A stretch of 64,000 nt of DNA from CAKSQF01 sp964582375 (GTDB taxonomy: Bacteria; Bacillota; Clostridia; Oscillospirales; CAG-272), in NCBI GenBank assembly GCA_964582375.1, contig CAZORL010000005.1, positions 1-64,000 on the forward strand, written 5' to 3'. This document shows, in pieces, positions 19,601-26,381 of this stretch. The notes beneath the pieces were generated by a model. The model had not been told where the DNA came from and searched no databases. It worked only from the letters and a program-made list of their open reading frames with translations. The position numbers were made by a program, and so were the translations under genes. Every line of letters begins with the position of its first letter. Position 1 is the first letter of the stretch.

Positions 19601-21229
19601 CGTATGATCCCCGACGGACACGATATCCCGTTCGAGACATTCCTCGGATTTTACGGCGATAAATCGCCCGATATCGACCTGAACTTCTCGGGTGAGGTGC
19701 AGGGCAGGGTACATAAATATACCGAGGAACTGTTCGGTCACGAAAACGTGTTCAGAGCGGGAACGCTCGGCACGCTTGCATCAAAGACCGCATTCGGATA
19801 TGTCATGAAATATCTTGACGAGAAGGGCATCGCAGTTAATAAGGGCGAGGTCAATCGCCTTGTGAACGGTTGCGTCGGTGTCAAGCGCACTACCGGTCAG
19901 CATCCGGGCGGAATCGTCGTTATCCCGAGGGAATATGACGTTACCGATTTCACCCCCGTACAGCATCCCGCAGATGACCCGAACTCGGATATAGTCACGA
20001 CGCACTTTGCGTTTGCCTATATGCACGATACCATACTTAAGCTCGATGAGCTTGGGCATGATATGCCGACCAAATATAAATGGCTCGAAAAATATACCGG
20101 ACTGTCGGTCATGGATGTTCCGATGAATGACCCCGAGGTCTATGAGCTTTTCCTGTCGCTACGTCCGCTCGGACTCAGGGAGGGCGATATCGACTGTAAT
20201 GTCGGCACATGGGCATTGCCGGAATTTGGTACAAGATTTGTGCAAAAGATGCTCGAAGAGGCAAAACCGAAGACATTTTCCGACCTTTTGCAGATATCCG
20301 GGCTCTCGCACGGCACGGACGTTTGGACAGGCAATGCACAGGATCTTATAAAAGACGGAATATGTACAATATCCGAGGTCGTCGGAACGCGCGACTCGAT
20401 CATGCTGACACTGATACGTTACGGTGTTGAGAACTCGCACGCATTCAAGATCATGGAGAGCGTGCGTAAGGGTAAGGGACTTACCCCCGAGTGGGAGCAG
20501 GAGATGCGTGATGCAAATGTGCCCGATTGGTATATCGGCTCGTGTAAAAAGATCAAGTACATGTTCCCGAAGGCGCACGCCGCCGCTTATAATATGTCTG
20601 CGATCAGACTCGGTTGGTTCAAGGTTCATCGCCCGCTTGAGTTTTACGCCGCATTCTTCACGGTCGCACCCTCGGGCTTTGATTCGTCGCTCGTCACACG
20701 CGGCAGAGCGGCAGTCAAGGGGGAGATGCAGGCGATCGCCGACCGCGCGAAGAATAAAACGAGTACCCCGAAGGACGACGATTCGATGACATATCTGCAG
20801 ATCGTCGATGAGAGCATGGCACGCGGGATAGGATATCTTCCCGTCGATCTCTATAGGTCGGGCGCACGCGAGTTTTTGCCCGAGGATAAAGTGGGAATGC
20901 GTATACGCGTGCCCTTCAACTCGCTCCCGGGACTTGGTGATACGGTTGCCGAAAAGATCGTGCAGGTCAGAGAGGACGGAGAATTTCTCTCGCGTGAGGA
21001 TCTGCGATTGCGTGTCGGACTTTCTAAGGCAGTCATGCAGATACTCGATGACGCCGGCGTCCTGCGCGGACTCGATGAAACAAATCAAATGTCCCTCTTC
21101 GGAACCGATTCACAAAAAACCGAAACAATATCCGATGACACCCCCACCCTAACCGATACCGGCGATACCTTCGCCCAAAATAATATCGAAGACACCTACG
21201 ACGGCGATCAAATATCGCTGTTTGGATGA
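16634..21229 (+). CDS. polC: DNA polymerase III alpha subunit, PolC type
   Basis: 1531 residues. The main replicative polymerase of low-GC Gram-positives, with built-in 3'-5' proofreading. Order: N-terminal domain; a low-complexity Ala/Glu/Arg linker (about 180-210); an OB fold; PHP domain (VELHMHTNLSTMD at about 384); DEDDh exonuclease inserted in the PHP domain (FDIETTGLS at about 471; HRACDDAEM at about 613); a Cys4 zinc module (CPNC...CPHC, about 956-993); the polymerase core with PDIDLNFSG at about 1011 and TTGQHPGGIVV; and a C-terminal helix-hairpin-helix region. The end is a polar tail finishing DGDQISLFG, and an earlier QMSLFG is also visible; either could be a beta-clamp binding motif (inference). 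Confidence 0.97.
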   Translation: MEKTFLEKFAKYDPDETARKILAGVSRYSVKADRERRMIETEIELDTPIKKDELYKIEGDIAAAYELSSVRILPHYPPDTFTFDYVHEAIIEAHRIGYVASGFFGSYMLRQKGDTVEIGIDFSSGGVGLVCKAGTGDIISRIIEAEFGVKINVVIKESGRADERERAFFENRRRELDALQIEAEAAAREAAAERAAREAAEAAEKEKEDPRASFKKVASLYEDCPFEKLDDFVWKCGYMTFDASAPEFILGEPMPIEPTPIRTAISGGTKKVCLLGRVNQYESKVSRSGEKLLMTVGITDNDASVNMKLSLPIDEGTALEKLIKKSGRTIKRGISDVVTVYSLWIAAFGTVKYDKFEDDTILAVTSIAKISHVPRKDNAPEKRVELHMHTNLSTMDALTFPEFAVETAESWGWDALAVTDHGNVQAFPILKDCTAKKDIKILYGMEAYYVDDRARAVYGECDLRFSDGEFCVFDIETTGLSALTCKITEIGAVLVKGGKVIDRFNTFVDPECHIPENITGLTGITDEMVAGAPSQLDAVMKFLDFASGRLLVAHNAGFDISFIRKVCEDNKIVFSNPYLDTVALSRYLSPELKKHKLDSLAEHYGLGDFNHHRACDDAEMLSLIFFKMTEKLLSEGVATVTEMNAAMADKADPLKLRPYHMIIIAKDLVGLKNLYKLISKSYLDYFRRVPRIPRSLLNEYRDGLIIGSACEAGELFRAILDNKPASEIRNIAKFYDYLEIQPICNNRFLVRSGAVADDDGLRALNRRIVELGEKLNIPVCATTDSHFLNAEDEIYRKILLKGQKFSDGDSDVGLYLRTTEEMLEEFSYLGEEKAYEVVVTNTRAIADRCEKILPIPDGAFTPKIDGAEDDLQNMCRARAMDWYGYEGKVPELVTARLDRELDSIIKNGFAVLYLIAQKLVGYSESQGYLVGSRGSVGSSFVATMAGISEVNPLPPHYRCPNCRFSEFITDGSVGSGFDLPEKNCPHCGQRMIPDGHDIPFETFLGFYGDKSPDIDLNFSGEVQGRVHKYTEELFGHENVFRAGTLGTLASKTAFGYVMKYLDEKGIAVNKGEVNRLVNGCVGVKRTTGQHPGGIVVIPREYDVTDFTPVQHPADDPNSDIVTTHFAFAYMHDTILKLDELGHDMPTKYKWLEKYTGLSVMDVPMNDPEVYELFLSLRPLGLREGDIDCNVGTWALPEFGTRFVQKMLEEAKPKTFSDLLQISGLSHGTDVWTGNAQDLIKDGICTISEVVGTRDSIMLTLIRYGVENSHAFKIMESVRKGKGLTPEWEQEMRDANVPDWYIGSCKKIKYMFPKAHAAAYNMSAIRLGWFKVHRPLEFYAAFFTVAPSGFDSSLVTRGRAAVKGEMQAIADRAKNKTSTPKDDDSMTYLQIVDESMARGIGYLPVDLYRSGAREFLPEDKVGMRIRVPFNSLPGLGDTVAEKIVQVREDGEFLSREDLRLRVGLSKAVMQILDDAGVLRGLDETNQMSLFGTDSQKTETISDDTPTLTDTGDTFAQNNIEDTYDGDQISLFG

Positions 21230-21236
21230 GACAAAC

Positions 21237-21271
21237 TCACCCCTGTCATGATACTTTCATGACAGGGGTGA
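21237..21271. terminator. Hairpin between polC and the convergent DUF4097 gene
   Basis: Perfect 15-bp stem TCACCCCTGTCATGA (21237-21251) / TCATGACAGGGGTGA (21257-21271), 5-nt loop. Flanking T-runs are weak, but its position between convergent genes fits a bidirectional terminator. Confidence 0.65.
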
Positions 21272-21301
21272 ACTGTTTGAGATATCGTTGTTCTCACCCG
21301 A

Positions 21302-22462
21302 TCAATCTTTCGGAGCGATCGTTAGTGAGCCGGAGGCACAGGAGACTTTGATTTTGACCTCATATGTGCCCGAGCGGAAGGCGTATTTATCGCCGAGTTT
21401 GGCATCGTTGAAATCGCATTTGATCTTACCGGATGCCGCCGATATCTTGGCATCAAAGCCTGCGTCGCTCGGCAGATATACCTTTGTCGAGCCGGATGCC
21501 GAATCGACATCAATGCTCTTTGCACGGTTATCGAGCGTCAATGTGATGCTGCCCGCTGCGCTGTCGCACTCGACTTCCTCGGCACTTCCTTCATATTTGA
21601 GCGAGCCGGATGCACTGTCTGTCTTAAGCTTTGTACAGCTGCATCCCGTGAGCGTTTTTGAGCCGGATGCGCTCTCGATATCGATCGTGTCCGCACTTGT
21701 GCCTGTCACCGTGGTGCTGCCCGACGCACTGTCGATGCTTAGTTTGGTCGCCTTGCAATCGCTGACGATCGTCTTGCCCGATGCGCTGTCGATCTCTATC
21801 TCGTCGGCGGTGCAACTCTTGGTCTCACTCTCGCCCGATGAGGTGTTGATCTTTATCTCGTTTGCCGTAACGCCGTCGATATATACATTTGCCGACGCAT
21901 TCGACACTTTCACCTTGTCAAGCTCGATTGAGGCAGGAAAGGTGACATTCAGAGCCTTATCGGGCAGATTTACCGCAAAAAGTGACACATTCTTGCAATA
22001 ACGCAGAGACAGCTTTTCGCCGTCAACCTTCCATGCGAGCTTGTATTTGTCGGTCGCGCCCTCTTCAAAGATGTCAAATCCCGAGGTGTCGGCACACTTT
22101 ATATCGACCCTGCCGCACGCCCAGCCGATGTTTATTTCGCGAACGCCCGACAGATCGTCGGGGAGCGCGTCTGTGCTGTAGCTGTCATCTCCAGAAAAGC
22201 CGGTCAGTCCGCCGATCGAAAATCCGTTTGACATTGAAAATCCCCCTTTCTCTGATATAATAATTCCGACGATCAGAACTGCTGTCAGCAAAACGATCAG
22301 TATCGAGCTGACGATTATTCCGACTATGCTGAGTGATTTGTTAGTTTTCATAATATTCACCCCCAAAATCAGCAGAGACAAGAGCACGAGCAGGATGATC
22401 GCATTTGTCGCGATATGCACTGTCAACTGCTTTTTGTGATTGCCGTTTGTGTTTTTCTCCAT
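21302..22462 (-). CDS. DUF4097 beta-helix membrane protein
   Basis: 386 residues from the ATG at 22462. Two hydrophobic segments near the N-terminus (about 17-40 and 45-75) suggest a membrane anchor. The rest is a DUF4097 type repeat: strands of about 19-20 residues with recurring S-A-S-G turns (DSASGSTTV, ESASGSKTL, DSASGSLKY, DSAAGSITL), giving a right- or left-handed solenoid outside the cell. The start is set 5 bp after the DUF1700 stop rather than at the longer frame, which would overlap that gene by over 100 bp. It is the last gene of the PadR-DUF1700-DUF4097 operon, a common Firmicutes set linked to envelope stress; the function is not proven. Confidence 0.85.
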   Translation of the reverse strand: MEKNTNGNHKKQLTVHIATNAIILLVLLSLLILGVNIMKTNKSLSIVGIIVSSILIVLLTAVLIVGIIISEKGGFSMSNGFSIGGLTGFSGDDSYSTDALPDDLSGVREINIGWACGRVDIKCADTSGFDIFEEGATDKYKLAWKVDGEKLSLRYCKNVSLFAVNLPDKALNVTFPASIELDKVKVSNASANVYIDGVTANEIKINTSSGESETKSCTADEIEIDSASGKTIVSDCKATKLSIDSASGSTTVTGTSADTIDIESASGSKTLTGCSCTKLKTDSASGSLKYEGSAEEVECDSAAGSITLTLDNRAKSIDVDSASGSTKVYLPSDAGFDAKISAASGKIKCDFNDAKLGDKYAFRSGTYEVKIKVSCASGSLTIAPKD

Positions 22463-22467
22463 TTTTG

Positions 22468-23394
22468 TTAATTCTCGTTTTCTTTTTCCTTTTTGTTCTC
22501 TGCCGCAAGCTTTATTATCGCAAGCACCAAATTGTCGAGCGCGCCGCCGATCAGAAAGATCAGCCATGTGACCGCCCATGCGCCGCTCGCAAACGAGACG
22601 ACAAAATAAGAGATCAGCATGAGTGCGACGATAAGCAGTTTGATCGGCTTGTAGATCGGCGGAGTGTCGTCCTCGACCCTGTCGTCGTCATCGTCATCGT
22701 CATCGTCATCATATTTTTCGTAGGGGATCATTGCTCCGCCGACGATCAGGACAATGCCAAGCGCGATCAGGATAAACAGCATGGTCAGCCCGAATGTCGT
22801 GTCGCCGCTCCAAATAAGCAGGGGTGCGGCACAGGCGATCTCGCACGCAACACCGAGTCCGATCAGAAAATAGCGCAGTCGGGTCGCTATTGAAACTCCG
22901 ACACGCATCGATCCCGAAAAAATAAAGAGCAATACGCCGAGTGCGACAGATATCAGCACGGGTGCGGCGATAAAACCTCCATCGTATCCGTTGATCGAGA
23001 AGAGCACGGTCGGTACCCAGCAGAGTGCACAGAGGAGCACGCCGAGGGTGATGACAAGCTGCCTGAAAGGCGATGCCGGCGGCTTCGGACGAGCCGATCG
23101 TCTTTCGTCTTGCTTGCTTTGACCTTTTTGGTCGTCTTGATCGTTTTGACCGTTTTGATGATCGTTTTCGCTCTTTTCCTCTTTCCTGCCGAACAGCTCC
23201 GAAATGTCGCCGAGCGAGTCACAGGTGCGAGCGAGAGATTCGTCTTCGTCCATGCCCGAGGCGAGCAGATCGTCGTATTCCTGACGAAGGTTGGTCGTTA
23301 TCTCGATCTTTGTTTCACATGCTTCGGGTGAGTTTGGTGAGCCCTCAAATGCCTTCTCCAAAAAGGCATCGAGTCTTTCGTATTTGTTTGTCAT
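22468..23394 (-). CDS. DUF1700 (HAAS-like) membrane protein
   Basis: 308 residues. The N-terminal 70 residues form the helical HAAS/DUF1700 domain (LDAFLEKAFEG, LRQEYDDLLASGMDEDESLA) found next to PadR regulators. A polar N/Q/D/K linker follows (about 72-105), then about 7 membrane segments. Between membrane segments there is a run of ten aspartates, encoded by a GTCATC-type simple repeat at about 22681-22713. It probably acts with the DUF4097 protein at the membrane (inference from conserved neighbours). It lies 6 bp after padR. Confidence 0.85.
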   Translation of the reverse strand: MTNKYERLDAFLEKAFEGSPNSPEACETKIEITTNLRQEYDDLLASGMDEDESLARTCDSLGDISELFGRKEEKSENDHQNGQNDQDDQKGQSKQDERRSARPKPPASPFRQLVITLGVLLCALCWVPTVLFSINGYDGGFIAAPVLISVALGVLLFIFSGSMRVGVSIATRLRYFLIGLGVACEIACAAPLLIWSGDTTFGLTMLFILIALGIVLIVGGAMIPYEKYDDDDDDDDDDRVEDDTPPIYKPIKLLIVALMLISYFVVSFASGAWAVTWLIFLIGGALDNLVLAIIKLAAENKKEKENEN

Positions 23395-23400
23395 TGCCTC

Positions 23401-23733
23401 TTATTCCTTTCCGAAAATGAGTTTGTCTAAAATAATTCGCGCACTTTCCCAGTCGCGCCTTCCTTTTTCGAGCGTTTCTTTACCGCGATCGGTCAGCCTG
23501 TAATAGTGCCGCCTCGCACCGCCCGGCTCCGATCCCCAATAGGACTCAATGTCGCCGACCTCCTCGAGCCGCTTGAATGCGCAGTAGAGCGTTGCCTCCT
23601 TGAGCGCAAATTCGCCGTCCGAGAAATCTTTGATCGACTTGTTTATCTCATAGCCGTAGCTGTCCCCTCTCTCAAGCAGGGCAAGCAGGACGGTGTCCGT
23701 GTTGCCTCTGAGCAGATCTGATGTTATCGACAT
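23401..23733 (-). CDS. PadR family transcriptional regulator
   Basis: 110 residues. A winged-helix repressor of the short PadR type: SDLLRGNTDTVLLALLERGDSYGYE, then ATLYCAFKRLEE, then the wing GGARRHYYRLTDRG, and one C-terminal helix. The ATG at 23733 is preferred over the in-frame ATG at 23739 because AGGAGG ends one base before 23739 but sits 7 nt before 23733. It heads the three-gene operon, and a palindrome overlaps its own promoter, so autoregulation is likely. Confidence 0.93.
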   Translation of the reverse strand: MSITSDLLRGNTDTVLLALLERGDSYGYEINKSIKDFSDGEFALKEATLYCAFKRLEEVGDIESYWGSEPGGARRHYYRLTDRGKETLEKGRRDWESARIILDKLIFGKE

Positions 23734-23762
23734 CGGCATCCCTCCTTCCTTTCTGTGCTATC

Positions 23763-23799
23763 ATTATATCACGAGATACATTGCCTGTCAAGGTATCTC
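23763..23799 (-). promoter_or_regulatory. PadR operon promoter with overlapping palindromic operator
   Basis: Minus strand: TTGACA (23786-23791), 17-bp spacer, TATAAT (23763-23768). A 27-bp inverted repeat GAGATAC (23773-23779) / GTATCTC (23793-23799) spans the -35 and most of the spacer. GATAC/GTATC arms resemble known PadR sites (ATGTAT-type dyads), so this is the likely PadR operator. Confidence 0.7.
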
Positions 23800-23916
23800 A
23801 CAAAATTTAATTGTAAATATTGTATGAACGAAAAACCGTGTGTACTTTTTTTGCTCTTCGATAGTTGTTAGACATACTTTTGGGAAATTGTGTATAAAAC
23901 CACATCTAAAGCAGTA

Positions 23917-23945
23917 TTGACGAAACATTTGTTTTGCGCTATAAT
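23917..23945 (+). promoter_or_regulatory. Plus-strand promoter with no downstream ORF
   Basis: TTGACG (23917-23922), 17-bp spacer, TATAAT (23940-23945). Both flanking genes are on the minus strand, so the promoter would drive a non-coding transcript starting near 23952. Confidence 0.6.
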
Positions 23946-23951
23946 ACGAGC

Positions 23952-24085
23952 GTCGACAAAAATCCGGGCGAGAGTTCTCGAATCTCCGATAGTCGCCGGA
24001 TCACAAATCAGATCGTGAAAACAAAACGCTCGCCCAACAAAAAACCATCTCACACAAGAGCCGCGGATCTTGTGTGAGATGGTTT
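23952..24085 (+). ncRNA. Candidate structured small RNA, unknown family
   Basis: Part of a 360-bp gap (23740-24102). From the expected start the sequence can fold strongly. ATCCGGGCGA (23962-23971) pairs with TCGCCGGAT (23993-24001) with one bulged G, enclosing a CGAG-AGTT-CTCG tetraloop hairpin (23969-23980). Alternatively GGGCGAG (23966-23972) pairs with CTCGCCC (24029-24035). The two pairings exclude each other. The stem-loop at 24045-24082 would end the transcript. No start codon with an SD lies in it. I do not recognise it as tRNA, 6S, SRP, tmRNA or RNase P. Confidence 0.45.
24039..24082 (-). terminator. Intrinsic terminator of the gene at 24103 (possibly bidirectional)
   Basis: Perfect 15-bp stem CCATCTCACACAAGA (24045-24059) / TCTTGTGTGAGATGG (24068-24082). 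Read on the minus strand it is followed by six T (24044-24039). On the plus strand only TTT follows, so it ends the candidate RNA less surely. Confidence 0.85.
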
Positions 24086-24102
24086 GGATATAAAATTCAA
24101 TA

Positions 24103-24996
24103 TTATTTTTTACCGAAAAGAACCTTTATGTCAAATTCGTCATCGTCGTCGTCATCATTCTTTTCATCGTTTGCCGCCTGCATGACCGCCGTCTTTTGCT
24201 TCTCGGTATCTTTCGGCATATCGTCATCATCCGATATGACATCGTCAAAATCTATCGGATCGGGGATGGGTTCGTCCGACCTTTCTTCCGCATCGGCGAT
24301 GGCTGTTTTGCTCTCTTCCATTGTCGAAACAAGTGCGGGGGTGACTTTTTTCTCGGTCACAACAGATGCAAAATGCTTCTTGCAGTGTTTGCTGTGGCGA
24401 ACGATCAGCTCGCAAAGGGCGATCTGCTCTTTGCGATCGAGTGCGCCGAATTCCGAGAATGATCTCAGCTCGGCGATCAGATCGGCACCGCCGAGAACCG
24501 AGTCGGACGATCTGTAATCATATGTTGCATAATCGTCGGTCAAAAAAACATAATGTCTGACCGTCGGGCAGGACAGACTCTTGCGCATGATCAGCCCGGA
24601 CAGCTCAGCCGTGTACAAATTTCCGCGTGCGGCGAGATTTTCGATCTCCATCGTGCGGTGTCCGTCGTCGAGCGTCCATTTTCCGCTGTCGGGTGCAACA
24701 AATTTGCCATCACCGCGGCAGATGCTGATCAGTGCAACACCGCCCGAGCAGACAAATGCCGCCGCAACATTCGGGGGAGCGGAGGTCGCATCCTCGAGAA
24801 TGAAGGGGTTTCTTATTATCTTGTCGCCGAAAACGAAGGAAAGCAGTGACAGGGCAAATCTCTCGTCACGCGAGCGCATGGCGTAGATCCTCCCGAGCCG
24901 CATGCGTTTTTTGATCGCAAATATCAGGAAAACACCGATCGCGACCGTAGCCGCCGCCGATGCTAAAAGTATAGCGTAAAGCAGTGTTTTGTTCAT
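24103..24996 (-). CDS. Membrane-anchored protein of unknown function (possible NERD-like domain)
   Basis: 297 residues. One N-terminal membrane helix (about 4-28) followed by a basic KKRMR, so the bulk is cytoplasmic. Residues about 70-130 contain GGVALISICRGDGKF...W...G, which faintly recalls NERD nuclease-related domains; I would not rely on it. The tail (about 225-290) is highly acidic with Asp runs and ends FDIKVLFGKK. The ATG at 24996 is chosen over 25005 because GGAG lies 9 nt before it. It has its own promoter and terminator, so it is a single-gene unit. Function unknown. Confidence 0.7.
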   Translation of the reverse strand: MNKTLLYAILLASAAATVAIGVFLIFAIKKRMRLGRIYAMRSRDERFALSLLSFVFGDKIIRNPFILEDATSAPPNVAAAFVCSGGVALISICRGDGKFVAPDSGKWTLDDGHRTMEIENLAARGNLYTAELSGLIMRKSLSCPTVRHYVFLTDDYATYDYRSSDSVLGGADLIAELRSFSEFGALDRKEQIALCELIVRHSKHCKKHFASVVTEKKVTPALVSTMEESKTAIADAEERSDEPIPDPIDFDDVISDDDDMPKDTEKQKTAVMQAANDEKNDDDDDDEFDIKVLFGKK

Positions 24997-25032
24997 TGTC
25001 GTCATCTCCGCTGAAAATCATGTGTTAGGTTC

Positions 25033-25061
25033 ATTATATCAGCCAATCGCCCCGTTTTCAA
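25033..25061 (-). promoter_or_regulatory. Promoter of the gene at 24103
   Basis: Minus strand TTGAAA (25056-25061), 17-bp spacer, TATAAT (25033-25038), about 37 bp before the start codon. Confidence 0.7.
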
Positions 25062-25179
25062 TGGCTTGGTGTGGATAAATTATTAAATTTCCGATAATTT
25101 TGATACTTGGGAGCTTTGATAAAAGGATAGATCGCCCATATTGCATCGGATATAACCAATAAAAACGAGCGTAATCCCG

Positions 25180-26187
25180 TCATACCATCCTTGTCCGATC
25201 GACCTTCGGCGGAATGATCGTGCTTTTCGATTGCGGGAGCGGTTCGCCGTCAAGATAGGCGATCGCGAGCGTCATTGCCGTCTTTGCTTGGGCGTAGACA
25301 TCCTGCATGCAAACGGCGTCACAGTGCGTGCTCGGTGTGTCGGCAAGACAGGGATCACCGATGACGCTTACATCGTGGCAGATGCATATCGGCAGATCGG
25401 CAAGCTTTAGCTTGTAGATCGCAAGCGAAATGTCGATGCCGCCGATCGGGCAGTATATGCAACATTTCTTGTCTTCTTTGTCCAATATCGGATTTCCGAA
25501 CAGCATCCTTGCAATTTGCGAGGGTGCTGATTTCATGTTTGTATATGCTTCGTTCGGTATGCGTATCCTCTGCGGTTTCTCCCACAGATCGGCGATCTCA
25601 CGGGTAAATCCCTCTGCCCTGAGCGAGGGGTTCGTGTTTTCGTAAAAATCAAGGATGATCGGCTCGGTGTCGGCGTAATACTTGCGCCAGAGCCTGCCGA
25701 CCGCGCGCCCCTCTTCAAGCGGATCACCGCCGACATAAAAACAGTTCTTGTTTTCAAAATATTCGCTCAGCAGGATGACGAGCCGATCTTTGGCGAGCAA
25801 CTCGAGCCTATCTCGGAGAGCACTTGTCGCTTGCATGGCGATTATTATGACCCGTGCACCCATTCTCTCTGCCTCGTCAAGATAGAAAAGCGCAGTCTCC
25901 GAATCGGTGCTTTTTGTGCATATGTTCAGCTTTACGCGATAAGGCTCGGATATCTGCCGCGCCACACCGTCATAGGCACGCTGCCAAAAATATTTCGGCA
26001 CTTGGGGCAAAATGACATAAATATCACAGACACCGACCGCATAATTTCCGCTCTCAGCCGCCGCCTTCAGTATTTCGTTGCGAAGCTCCGTGTCAACGCC
26101 GCCGCAGTGGCGCAGTACGCGACTGACCGTTGATCTGCTGACATCCATTTTTTTCGCAAGCACTTTTGCCGTGTCTTCTGTTTTCAT
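25180..26187 (-). CDS. LacI family transcriptional regulator
   Basis: 335 residues from ATG 26187. N-terminal LacI helix-turn-helix: DTAKVLAKKMDVSRSTVSRV (about 4-23). A periplasmic-binding-protein-like sensor domain follows (about 55-330), with segments such as VYVILPQVPKYFWQRAYDGV-like ICDIYVILPQVPKYFW and ILDFYENTNPSLRAEGF. The longer frame to 26235 would start inside a 47-bp inverted repeat, so it was not used; the SD for 26187 is weak (GGGGAAAAC). The gene is divergent from the GH28-like surface protein and is the likely regulator of that gene and itself. The effector is probably a sugar (inference). Confidence 0.88.
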   Translation of the reverse strand: MKTEDTAKVLAKKMDVSRSTVSRVLRHCGGVDTELRNEILKAAAESGNYAVGVCDIYVILPQVPKYFWQRAYDGVARQISEPYRVKLNICTKSTDSETALFYLDEAERMGARVIIIAMQATSALRDRLELLAKDRLVILLSEYFENKNCFYVGGDPLEEGRAVGRLWRKYYADTEPIILDFYENTNPSLRAEGFTREIADLWEKPQRIRIPNEAYTNMKSAPSQIARMLFGNPILDKEDKKCCIYCPIGGIDISLAIYKLKLADLPICICHDVSVIGDPCLADTPSTHCDAVCMQDVYAQAKTAMTLAIAYLDGEPLPQSKSTIIPPKVDRTRMV

Positions 26188-26219
26188 TTTTTGTTTTCCC
26201 CAAAGAGCGAGCTTTTCTT

Positions 26220-26266
26220 TGTGCATCTTGCACAAAAAATAATTTTATTTTTGTACAAGATGCACA
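26220..26266. promoter_or_regulatory. 47-bp inverted repeat with two 15-bp dyads, likely operator
   Basis: Arms TGTGCATCTTGCACAAAAA (26220-26238) and TTTTTGTACAAGATGCACA (26248-26266) match in 18 of 19 positions. Each arm itself holds a dyad: TGTGCA-TCT-TGCACA and TGTACA-AGA-TGCACA. It lies between the LacI regulator and the plus-strand promoter at 26267-26295, as expected for operator sites of that regulator. Confidence 0.65.
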
Positions 26267-26295
26267 TTGCATGAAACGCCGATATCGAATATAAT
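26267..26295 (+). promoter_or_regulatory. Promoter of the GH28-like surface protein gene
   Basis: TTGCAT (26267-26272), 17-bp spacer, TATAAT (26290-26295). Its -35 abuts the inverted repeat, so a repressor bound there could block it. The leader of about 80 nt has no recognised motif. Confidence 0.55.
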
Positions 26296-26381
26296 TATCA
26301 TGGCATCTCGATCAATTATAGCACATTTGACGGGAAAAATCAACCTTTTTTCAAAAAGATCGTAAAGAAAGGAAAAAACAA

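Noticed and set aside
22681..22713. GTCATC/GTCGTC trinucleotide-like repeat
   Set aside because: It simply encodes ten aspartates in the DUF1700 protein and needs no separate explanation.
23966..24035. A 70-nt segment with a 7-bp GGGCGAG/CTCGCCC end stem and a TTCGA-like box on the minus strand, resembling a tRNA
   Set aside because: No D-arm, no 5-bp T-stem around the TTCGA, no anticodon arm and no CCA context. The stem is better explained as part of the candidate small RNA.
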